Below, in pieces: positions 1-8,085 of a DNA stretch of 39,083 nucleotides (position 1 is its first letter; the number at the start of each line of letters is the position of its first letter). The stretch lies in NCBI GenBank assembly GCA_029210775.1, contig JARGGI010000009.1, positions 1-39,083 on the forward strand. Reading direction: 5' to 3'. Under the pieces are notes generated by a model. The model saw only the letters and a program-made list of their open reading frames with translations. It made no database searches and had not been told where the DNA came from. The stretch is from Patescibacteria group bacterium (lineage in GTDB: Bacteria; Patescibacteriota; Minisyncoccia; JAHIHE01; JAGLIN01). The translations under genes and the position numbers were made by a program.

Positions 1-41
1 AGGCACGGGTGTTTCTTTTTCAACCCTCTACTCATCTTTGA

Positions 42-527
42 ACGAGAATAAAACAGAAGATATCAATTGGAAAAAACAAGGAGATAATATTACACTTTAG
101 AAGAATTCTTTTCAAAGGGAAAGAAAAACTGAATGAGAAGGAAAAAGAAAAGTTACAATTCATTTTTGATAAATATTATAATTTTCCATCACTATATCAA
201 GCATATTTGATTAAAGAGAAGTTAAGAGATTTTTACAAATTAAAAGATAAGGAAAAAGCAGAAGAAAAGTTGAATCAAATTATTATTCTTTGTGAATGTT
301 CCAATTCATCCTATATTAAAAAGTTTGGAAAAACTTTGATTAGATGGAAAGAATATATCTTAAATTATTTCAATAACTTTTCTACCAATGCTTTTACTGA
401 AGGATGCCATACAAAAGTAAAAATGATTAAAAGAATGCCTTTCGGTTTTAGAAATATTGAAAATTATATAGCCAAAGTTATGTTAGCTTTTGCTCCACTT
501 CTATACTTCAATCACCATACATTTTGA
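42..527 (+). pseudogene. ISL3-family transposase, C-terminal remnant
   Basis: Called ORF 207..527 has the ISL3 C-terminal pattern (W..YI..YF.N..TNAFTEG.H.KVK.IKR..FGFRN..NY). The same frame stays open upstream to a TGA at 39-41 and reads ...FRRILFKGKKKLNEKEKEKLQFIFDKYYNFPSLYQAYLIKEKL.., also ISL3-like. The rest of the transposase is absent in this frame. Confidence 0.65.
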
Positions 528-544
528 CAAAGAGCTGTTGTAAT

Positions 545-994
545 TCAAAGCTCGAAGAGTTTTAACTGCTTGGCGTCTTCTTTTCTGCCTTGCTTCTCTA
601 TGTATTTCTCAATGACTGCTTTGTTGCCTCTGCCACTTACTGTCGCGAAGTAATATCCATCTGTCCAAAATTCTCCATTCCACAGTTCTCATTTGATTTC
701 TGGAGCTTGTTTGAATATTCTTCTGCTGGTTATGCTTTTTATCAGCCTGATCACTTGCCCGCCTGAATATTCGGGAAGAAATTTGCAGAGCAAATGAATG
801 TAATTCTTGTCGAATCCTATGTGATAAATTTCAATAGCGTATCTTTCTTTGAATCCTTTGAGGGTTTTAAGGATTATCTTTTCTAATTTATCGTTGAATA
901 ACGATTTTCTGTATTTTATAGTTAATTGTATGTGATAATATGGTTCTGACACATTGTGATACCAATACCACATATCGTTTTCTATATTAGTCAT
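545..994 (-). pseudogene. IS200/IS605-like (REP-associated, Y1 HUH) transposase, interrupted by an in-frame TGA
   Basis: ORF 689..994 ends at TGA (689-691), but the same frame continues as ELWNGEFWTDGYYFATVSGRGNKAVIEKYIEKQGRKEDAKQLKLFEL* to 545, which is the conserved C-terminus of this family. Confidence 0.8.
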
Positions 995-1033
995 ACCTTA
1001 TTATACCAAATAAACATTGCCAGTGATAGCAGT

Positions 1034-1089
1034 GCGGCAATTCATCCCTGTGGCTTCCGAGACGGAAGACCACAGGGAGTTCTTGCTGC
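1034..1089. repeat. Strong two-tier hairpin, probable end of the IS200-like element
   Basis: GCGGCAA-ttcat-CCCTGTGGCTTCCG-aga-CGGAAG(a)CCACAGGG-agttc-TTGCTGC, just upstream of the tnpA start. Confidence 0.6.
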
Positions 1090-1548
1090 TTCTTTTAAAG
1101 TTATTATAGCAAAAAAACCTCACAAAAGACATAACACAAAAAACAGGCTCTTTCAAGCCTATTTTCTTATTTTATATTGTTAAACTATTTTTTTATTATT
1201 TTTATTTTGGCATTTCAAGATGACATTATTCAGGATGATAAAGAGGATGCCTTGCAACCTCGTTAAAATAAATAAAAATTATGCAAATCATCCGTAACGA
1301 AAGTTCCAATATTTTAATAAAGTTAATCAACTGTCCAAACAGAACATTTGTAAATAATCCAAAATAGAACATTTCTATTTAACCTTTACAAATCCAACAA
1401 ACACTGTTGACGAAAAGTTGATTAAAATATATAATAGAATAATCGTTTCTAATTACAGAAGAATATTAGAGGAGAGAAAATAAAAACTATAACTAAAACT
1501 TCTGTTATTTAAACCAAATTATTTTAGATTAAGAAATAGAAAATATTA

Positions 1549-1644
1549 TTGTCATTACAAGAATTAAAATGACATAGTAATCCTATCGTAAAGTTCTATG
1601 TACATAATTTCGGGATTGCCACGCTTCGCTCCTCGCAAAGACAA
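1549..1644. repeat. MITE/REP-like element with imperfect terminal inverted repeats
   Basis: Left TTGTCATTACAAGAATTAAAATGACATAGTAATCC; right arm (reverse complement) TTGTCTTTGCGAGGAGCGAAGCGTGGCAATCC. Confidence 0.5.
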
Positions 1645-1689
1645 ACATAAGGGATTCAAAAAAAATTAATTAAAACAAAAACAAAAAAA

Positions 1690-1722
1690 CAAAACCGGGA
1701 TAATGCCCGTGTTTTTGTTTAA
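1690..1722 (-). terminator. Intrinsic terminator downstream of the Mur ligase-like gene
   Basis: Minus strand AAAACACGGG-cattat-CCCGGTTTTGTTTTTTTG just after the stop codon. Confidence 0.6.
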
Positions 1723-1733
1723 ACAATTGATTG

Positions 1734-3029
1734 TTATTTTAACCTATTTTTTAATGCTGTTCTTGCAATTTCACGATCATCCCATGGAATTTTTTTCTCG
1801 CCACAAATTATAAATTGCTCAGCACCTTTACCAGTTACAATAACCAAATCACCTTCCCTCGCCATTTCAACTGCTTTGTTTATGGCCTCTTTTCTATCCG
1901 ATATTCTGAACAAATTTTCATTAATCTTTTTATTTTTAATACCTAAAAGAACTTGATCAATAATTTTTTCTGGATTTTCGCTATATGGATCTTCGTTAGT
2001 TATAATGACTACATTGGCATATTCCTCGGCCAAGGCTCCCATTTTAGCTCTATAAGACTTATCTCTATCCCCCGTACCTCCCAAAACTGCAATCATTCTA
2101 TTTTTTATATAAGGCTTTACGGCTTTATAAACACTTTCAAGTGAATCTGGCGAATGAGCATAATCAACAATAACTTCAAAATTCTGTCCCTCATCAATCT
2201 TTTCCAATCTTCCTGGAATATCTCTAATTGATTCCAACGCCTTTTTAATTGCAATAGGTTTTATATTCTCTGCAAGCCCCACGGCAGTAGCTGCTAATGA
2301 ATTATAAATATTAAACTCTCCAATAAGTGACATTTCTATGGTCATTTGCCCTTTATCAGTTTTAATGTTAAATTCAGTTTTTGCTTCAGTTAAATTAATA
2401 TCCACTGCCCTAATTAATTTTGCATCATTAATTTGCTTATATCCTTTCAGACTAAAAACATATTTTTTAATTCCTTTGAAATCTAAAAAGCTTCTCAAAT
2501 TCTCATCATCATAGTTTATAATTATATTTTCCAAATTTTTCGTTATTAGGGCATTATGAGAATTCTTATAATTTTCATAAGTCTTGTGATAGTCCAAATG
2601 ATCACTCATCATATTTGTCAAAACAATCGTTTTATAAGAAACACCCCAATGCCGATATTGAACAAGTCCATGAGAAGAAATTTCCACAATTACATAATCA
2701 CATTTTTCCTTCACAGCTCTTTTGATAAATTTTTGAAAATAAAATGGAGATGTTGTTGTCAGTTTTACATCGTTAAGCCATTTCTTATCACCAATTTGAA
2801 AATTTGCCGTAGAGAGCATTGCCACTTTATACCCACCTTCCTCAAGAACTTTAGCAATTAAGTTTGTAGTTGTTGTCTTTCCTTTTGTTCCAGCAACTCC
2901 TATAACCCTGATTTTTCTTTGCGGAGAACTATATAAAGCAACAGCCAAAACAGCTCTAACCTTGTGAGTGAACAAAATGAAATTATAAGGAACAATTTTT
3001 CTCAAGACTTGTTTAATTTTGTATATCAT
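1734..3029 (-). CDS. Mur ligase family protein (MurE-like / UDP-N-acetylmuramyl-tripeptide synthetase-like)
   Basis: GVAGTKGKTTTT P-loop, VEISSHGL, TNMMSDHLDYHKTYENY, DYAHSPDSLE, LGGTGDRD and VTGKGAEQ motifs of Mur ligases. Confidence 0.85.
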   Translation of the reverse strand: MIYKIKQVLRKIVPYNFILFTHKVRAVLAVALYSSPQRKIRVIGVAGTKGKTTTTNLIAKVLEEGGYKVAMLSTANFQIGDKKWLNDVKLTTTSPFYFQKFIKRAVKEKCDYVIVEISSHGLVQYRHWGVSYKTIVLTNMMSDHLDYHKTYENYKNSHNALITKNLENIIINYDDENLRSFLDFKGIKKYVFSLKGYKQINDAKLIRAVDINLTEAKTEFNIKTDKGQMTIEMSLIGEFNIYNSLAATAVGLAENIKPIAIKKALESIRDIPGRLEKIDEGQNFEVIVDYAHSPDSLESVYKAVKPYIKNRMIAVLGGTGDRDKSYRAKMGALAEEYANVVIITNEDPYSENPEKIIDQVLLGIKNKKINENLFRISDRKEAINKAVEMAREGDLVIVTGKGAEQFIICGEKKIPWDDREIARTALKNRLK

Positions 3030-5695
3030 ACTTTTTTTTGAGATAAAAATAAATATTTAATAATTTCAATAATAACAATTTCCGTTACAAATATAAATAT
3101 CATTAAAGACCAATCATAAATATCTAGTGAAACCGTCTTTAATATATTTTGAAAGAAAGGATGATATATGGCAAACATCTGAAAAATAAAAGCGGCTATG
3201 ACAGCTCCGATTAAATATTTATTTGAAAATACATTCTTTTGAAAAATTGAATGTCTCAAAGATCTAACTGAAAAAACATAGACAAGCGAATCAATTGCTA
3301 AAATTGAAAAAGTTATGGTATTCGCTCGAGCAAAATCACCCGTTACACTAAAGACATACCAAAAGACCGCTAACGACAAAAGACCGCTTAAAATACTTAT
3401 TGAAATTATTAATGTTTTAATTTCAATGTTTAAGAGAGGTTCATTGGTTTTGCGCGGAGGTTCTTTCATAATATTTTCTTCTTTTGGTTCTAAGGTCAAA
3501 GCTGCATCAGGAAGACCGTCTGTAACAAGATTGATCCAAAGAATTTGAACAGCGGTCAAAGGAAGGGAAATTTCTTTGGGAAGAAAAATAATAGCCCCCA
3601 TAATCACGATAACTTCACTAAAACTATCTGAAACTAGATAGACAATAACTTTTCTAATATTTTCATATATAACTCGCCCCTGTTCAACGGCAGTTATTAT
3701 GGTTTTTAAATTATTATCTAAGAGTATGATATCCGCAGTCCCCTTGGCAACCTCTGTTCCGCTTCCAAGGGCAATTCCAATGTCAGACGATTTAAGAGCT
3801 GGCGCATCATTCACTCCATCTCCAGTCATCGCCACAACCTCGCCTCTGCTTTGCAAAGCATCAACTATTCTCAATTTATGATGAGGAGAAACGCGAGCAT
3901 AAACTTTTATTTTATCAACAATACTATTTAACTCTTTTGTACTCATTTGATCTAACTGGTGACCATCTAAAATATTATTATCTTCAACTCTCATTCCAAG
4001 TTCATTTCCAATAGTTTTTGCCGTTATGCGATTATCTCCAGTTATCATCACAATTCCAACCCCAGCTTCTCTTGCAAGCTCTATAGTTTTCTTTGCTTCC
4101 AATCTAATTGGATCCTTAATTGCTATCAATCCCACAAAAACAAGGTTATTTACCAATTCATCGTCGTTTTCTTCTTTAAATTTAGAAGAGACATCTTTAT
4201 TTAAATCTCGATAGGCAACACTTATAATTCTAAGACCTTTTTTACTTAATTCGTTTTGCTTTTTTTTGAGATTACGAAGATCATCTTCTGTCATTTTTCT
4301 TTTTTTCCCATCAATTAATACATATTTTGATCTATTAATTATTTCTTCTGGAGCTCCTTTTACATATATTTTATAATCGCCAGATTTGTCTTGGTTCAAG
4401 GTTGCCATAAACTTTCTTTCAGAAGTAAATGGTATCTCTCCTAAGCGTTTATGATCTCTATTAATATCTTGAAAATTAAAACCTGCATTCAATCCTGATT
4501 GCAATAAAGCTCTTTCTGTATAATCTCCATGTATTCTCCAATCTTTTAACTCGTCGTCTGGATTTTCGATTTTTGCATTATTACATATCATTCCAATCGA
4601 AATCACTTTCATATGATCAATTCCACATTTCTCATTCTTTGTTGATGAATATATAGAGCATCTAGTTATAATGTGATCAACTTGCATTTTTCCTTCAGTA
4701 AGCGTTCCCGTTTTGTCTGTGCAAATTATGGTGGTACTTCCAAGTGTTTCAGCTGCAACAAGTTTTCTAACTAAAGAACCTTTTTTTAATATTCTTTGCA
4801 TTCCAATTGCCAAAACCACCGTCACGGCCACTAATAAACCTTCGGGAATTGCCGCTACTGCAACAGCGATAGCAATTATAAATATTTCTTCAAAAGGAAT
4901 TCCCCTAAACAATCCTATCAGCAAAATAATAACGACTATCAAAAAAGTTAATATTCCAAATGTTTTACTAAAGCTTGCCAATTGTTTCTGAAGAGGCGTG
5001 TCTTCTTCTTCTGTTTCTTTTAAGAGTTGAGCTATTTGACCAAATTTTGTCTCAATTCCAGTTGAAGTTACAATCATCATTCCCCTGCCTCTAGAAATGA
5101 CTGTTCCCATATATGCCAAATTATCCTTGCTTTTTCCAAATCCTTGTTTATCTTGAACATCTGAAATTTTACTCACAGGAACCGATTCTCCAGTTAAACT
5201 TGACTCATCAACATCAAATTCATGAGCTTCTATAATTCTACCATCAGCAGGAATTCGATCTCCCGCTCTCAACACAACAATGTCTCCAATAACAATATTT
5301 TCGGAATCTATTTCTTTTTCAATTCCATCCCGAATCACATCGGATTTATGCTGAATCATTTCCTTCAATTTTGCCAGTGAATTTTCAGCCTTCAATTCTT
5401 GAACAAACCCCACAATTGTATTAAGAAAAACTGCGAAAAGAATAACACTTGCATCAACCATCTCACCTAAAATAAACGAAACCAATGCAGCCACCAAAAG
5501 AATATATACTAAAGGACTTTTAAATTGATTAAGAAAAATTGTTATTGCTGTAAATTTCTTTTTTGTTGGAAGAATATTTTTTCCATATTTTTTCAATCTC
5601 CTTTCTGCTTTATCAAAAGACAACCCATCATGAGATGATTTTAAATTATGTAAAACTTCTTTTACACTCATATTATTCCAATTTTCTTGTTTCAT
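3026..5695 (-). CDS. Cation-translocating P-type ATPase (P2A/Ca2+-type-like)
   Basis: TGES, DKTGTLTEGKM, IPEGLLVAVTVVLA, MTGDGVNDAPALK, NLVTDGLPDAAL motifs; full length 889 aa. Confidence 0.92.
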   Translation of the reverse strand: MKQENWNNMSVKEVLHNLKSSHDGLSFDKAERRLKKYGKNILPTKKKFTAITIFLNQFKSPLVYILLVAALVSFILGEMVDASVILFAVFLNTIVGFVQELKAENSLAKLKEMIQHKSDVIRDGIEKEIDSENIVIGDIVVLRAGDRIPADGRIIEAHEFDVDESSLTGESVPVSKISDVQDKQGFGKSKDNLAYMGTVISRGRGMMIVTSTGIETKFGQIAQLLKETEEEDTPLQKQLASFSKTFGILTFLIVVIILLIGLFRGIPFEEIFIIAIAVAVAAIPEGLLVAVTVVLAIGMQRILKKGSLVRKLVAAETLGSTTIICTDKTGTLTEGKMQVDHIITRCSIYSSTKNEKCGIDHMKVISIGMICNNAKIENPDDELKDWRIHGDYTERALLQSGLNAGFNFQDINRDHKRLGEIPFTSERKFMATLNQDKSGDYKIYVKGAPEEIINRSKYVLIDGKKRKMTEDDLRNLKKKQNELSKKGLRIISVAYRDLNKDVSSKFKEENDDELVNNLVFVGLIAIKDPIRLEAKKTIELAREAGVGIVMITGDNRITAKTIGNELGMRVEDNNILDGHQLDQMSTKELNSIVDKIKVYARVSPHHKLRIVDALQSRGEVVAMTGDGVNDAPALKSSDIGIALGSGTEVAKGTADIILLDNNLKTIITAVEQGRVIYENIRKVIVYLVSDSFSEVIVIMGAIIFLPKEISLPLTAVQILWINLVTDGLPDAALTLEPKEENIMKEPPRKTNEPLLNIEIKTLIISISILSGLLSLAVFWYVFSVTGDFARANTITFSILAIDSLVYVFSVRSLRHSIFQKNVFSNKYLIGAVIAAFIFQMFAIYHPFFQNILKTVSLDIYDWSLMIFIFVTEIVIIEIIKYLFLSQKKV

Positions 5696-5757
5696 TATTT
5701 ATAATTTATTTTTTATTTTTCGAAATACTGATAAATTTCGCTTATTTATATATTACT

Positions 5758-5875
5758 TTGAATTACGAAATAGCTAAATTTGTCATAGTGAACTTGTCGA
5801 ACTATGATAAATTTGACGCATTTTTCACCCTTCGACAAACTCAGGGTGACAAATATATTGAATTTCGTAATTCAA
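5758..5875. repeat. Nested palindromic REP-like element
   Basis: Outer perfect 14-bp inverted repeat TTGAATTACGAAAT (5758-5771) / ATTTCGTAATTCAA (5862-5875) enclosing two hairpins: AAATTTGTCATAGT..ACTATGATAAATTT and TCACCCTtcgacaaactcAGGGTGA. Confidence 0.7.
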
Positions 5876-6002
5876 GGATATTATATATTAAAAATACCAT
5901 AAATTCAGTTTTTGAGCAAAAAAAAGAGTGCCATACCATACATGACACATTATCATCTTTATTAAATTTTTCCAGATATACCCTCTTTTTTTACAAGGAT
6001 AT

Positions 6003-6563
6003 TTACCTTATCATTGTTATCACTGTTGTCATAATCAACAGTACAACAACAATTACCATCCATTCTATCGCTAAACCAACCGAATAAGCCAGCACAAGCG
6101 ATAGTACCACAGTGAAGAAATAATCAACTGGCACAATCCAGATAAATATCCCTTTAAATGCGGGATATCTTTTCTCCACAAAAGTATGGAGTCCATATTC
6201 ATTTTGATACGGATTGATGATGTGCCACATGAAATCCTCAAAAGTAGACAACAAGACCAGTAAGCTGAGTAAAAACACAGCTAAGGTTCCAAATAATTCT
6301 ATGGGAATTTCAATCCCATAAATTTTTAGAACAAGCGCGCAAGCCACAATCGCAAACGCTGTTAATGTTAGCGTATAAGACACAAGTCCGACATGGTATC
6401 CTGTCAATTCTTTTGGAAACCAGCTAACTGTTTTCCTCCAACATGGCAAAGCCGCTGCCCACGGATTCTTTCCTTCTATCTGCACTTCCATATATGCAAG
6501 AGCTATAACCACAAGCCCAAGCATAATTCCCAAAATAACTGTTTCTACTAAGAACATCATCAA
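6003..6563 (-). CDS. Multi-pass membrane protein of unknown function
   Basis: Hydrophobic segments throughout; strong Shine-Dalgarno GGAGGTG before TTG(6563)/ATG(6560)/ATG(6557). Distinctive EDFMWHIINPYQNEYGLHTF segment. Confidence 0.8.
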   Translation of the reverse strand: MMMFLVETVILGIMLGLVVIALAYMEVQIEGKNPWAAALPCWRKTVSWFPKELTGYHVGLVSYTLTLTAFAIVACALVLKIYGIEIPIELFGTLAVFLLSLLVLLSTFEDFMWHIINPYQNEYGLHTFVEKRYPAFKGIFIWIVPVDYFFTVVLSLVLAYSVGLAIEWMVIVVVLLIMTTVITMIR

Positions 6564-6586
6564 ACACCTCCATCGTTTGACTTTGT

Positions 6587-6614
6587 ATTATATTCTCATT
6601 TTTACTTTTGTCAA
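6587..6614 (-). promoter_or_regulatory. Consensus sigma70-type promoter for the 6003..6563 gene
   Basis: Minus strand TTGACA (6609-6614), 16-nt spacer, TATAAT (6587-6592). Confidence 0.75.
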
Positions 6615-6618
6615 GACC

Positions 6619-6651
6619 AAAAATCCAGCCCGAACATGACTGAATTTTTTG
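6619..6651 (-). terminator. Intrinsic terminator downstream of the methyltransferase-like gene
   Basis: Minus strand AAAAAATTCAG-tcatgttcggg-CTGGATTTTT. Confidence 0.65.
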
Positions 6652-6671
6652 TATTTATCTAAACTATAATT

Positions 6672-7610
6672 TTATTCTTTAACTTTTTCTTCAACTTTTT
6701 TCAAAACCGCAACAAAATCATTATTTCCAAATTTATTAAAGACTTTTATCGACAAACCAGCTTTTTCAAAAGTTTCTTCCCATCCTTCTTTTTTCAAAAC
6801 CTTATATTTAGGAAAAGATTTCTCAAGCAACATATCGCCTGCGTTAAATGCTTTATTCATAGCCCAATCTTTTAAACCCTTTAAACCATCTCTTTTTAAC
6901 TCATCAACTACCACTACTAAATCCGATATCTCTCCCATTTTTTTTAATATTTGTACTTTTTCTTCTTCTGACAATACTTGTAAAAAAGCAAATGCCGTGC
7001 TCATATCAACATCTTTACTTTCTAAATATTTTATTTCTTTAAGAGCATCCCCATTAACCATTGCCAATTTATTACCAAATTTGTTTTTAACTTCTTGGGA
7101 AAAATCAGCATTTTTATCAATGGCTGTTCCTTTTTCAGCTTTCAGTTTTTCAACCAAAAGACTTAAATTTTCTCCCCATCCTGATCCTATATCTATTATA
7201 GTTTTAATGTTTCTTTTTACATTTTCTAAACTACCGTATATTTCTTCAAGAGCTCTAATGACTTCTGGAACTTTCTTTTCTGCCGTTTTATCACGCACCT
7301 CTTGAGCACTTCTCATGTTGTTTATACTTTTAACAACCCTACCTCCTGGAGATAATTTTATCTTACTTTCTTCTTCTGTTTTATTCTCTTTATTCTGATT
7401 TGGAATATTTTGTATATCCTCTCTCGTTTTTTTTAATTCTCTTTTTTGCTCTTCTAACTCAAGAAGGGGGAGTTGTTTTGTCATATCTTCGTTACCACTC
7501 ATATCTTTTTCAAAAGTTCTTTTATTTTCGGGGTTACCTTTCTCATTTATTTCGTCTTTACTTAGCTTTGATTCTTCATCTGGAGTTATATTCCAATTTT
7601 TCTCGTTCAT
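6672..7610 (-). CDS. Class I SAM-dependent methyltransferase-like protein with charged, low-complexity N-terminus
   Basis: TIIDIGSGWGENLSLL (motif I), GTAIDKN, NGDALKEI, then a Rossmann-like C-terminal half; N-terminal ~90 aa rich in K/E/N. Confidence 0.6.
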   Translation of the reverse strand: MNEKNWNITPDEESKLSKDEINEKGNPENKRTFEKDMSGNEDMTKQLPLLELEEQKRELKKTREDIQNIPNQNKENKTEEESKIKLSPGGRVVKSINNMRSAQEVRDKTAEKKVPEVIRALEEIYGSLENVKRNIKTIIDIGSGWGENLSLLVEKLKAEKGTAIDKNADFSQEVKNKFGNKLAMVNGDALKEIKYLESKDVDMSTAFAFLQVLSEEEKVQILKKMGEISDLVVVVDELKRDGLKGLKDWAMNKAFNAGDMLLEKSFPKYKVLKKEGWEETFEKAGLSIKVFNKFGNNDFVAVLKKVEEKVKE

Positions 7611-7684
7611 ATTTTTTTATTAATTATTATCTAACAGAAATTTATATATTTTCTGTCTATCAGCTTTAAATTGTCTAATAAATC

Positions 7685-7936
7685 TTATCCGTTATACCTT
7701 CCCTTTTCTGAAATTACTCTCATAAATTTACAATCTGGATCTGGACACTTATTATCTTTACCTACTCGATCACAAAATGGTTTTGAGCATTTATGAGTTT
7801 GATTTTCCTTCTCAATAATAATTGCAGGATTTGTGCCAAAATTCTCAGCAATGTTTTTGGAAGCACTATATCTATCTCTAGGATCTTCAGGATGCTTAAC
7901 TGGTGGTAAATTTTTTTCCCATCTTGGATCATTCAT
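7685..7936 (-). CDS. Small Cys-containing hypothetical protein (possible zinc-binding)
   Basis: 83 aa; C-x4-C and C-x4-C spacing (CSKPFC..CPDPDC). The open frame continues ~30 codons upstream without ATG/GTG/TTG. Confidence 0.45.
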   Translation of the reverse strand: MNDPRWEKNLPPVKHPEDPRDRYSASKNIAENFGTNPAIIIEKENQTHKCSKPFCDRVGKDNKCPDPDCKFMRVISEKGRYNG

Positions 7937-8085
7937 TCTTTGATTAAAAGCTTCTTCTTCTGTTATTTTTTCTTTTGCATCTTCAACTTTTTCCTCAATA
8001 GGTTTTTCAAATGATGAATTTATATTTATATATTAAAAATTAAAACTTTTATCATATTAATATTATTTCAAAACCTTGTAAAAAT

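Noticed and set aside
689-691. TGA as a recoded codon (as in some CPR lineages with TGA=Gly)
   Set aside because: Other genes end with TGA at family-appropriate positions, including an ATGA overlap at 3026-3029, and Gly is encoded by GGN throughout. A nonsense mutation is simpler.
956-1183. 75-aa plus ORF
   Set aside because: Overlaps the IS200 start and the hairpin; no protein-like signature.
5563-6087. 174-aa plus-strand ORF
   Set aside because: Runs antisense to the ATPase start and the 6003..6563 gene and across the nested palindrome (its LRQTQGD segment is translated repeat); low-complexity composition, no family.
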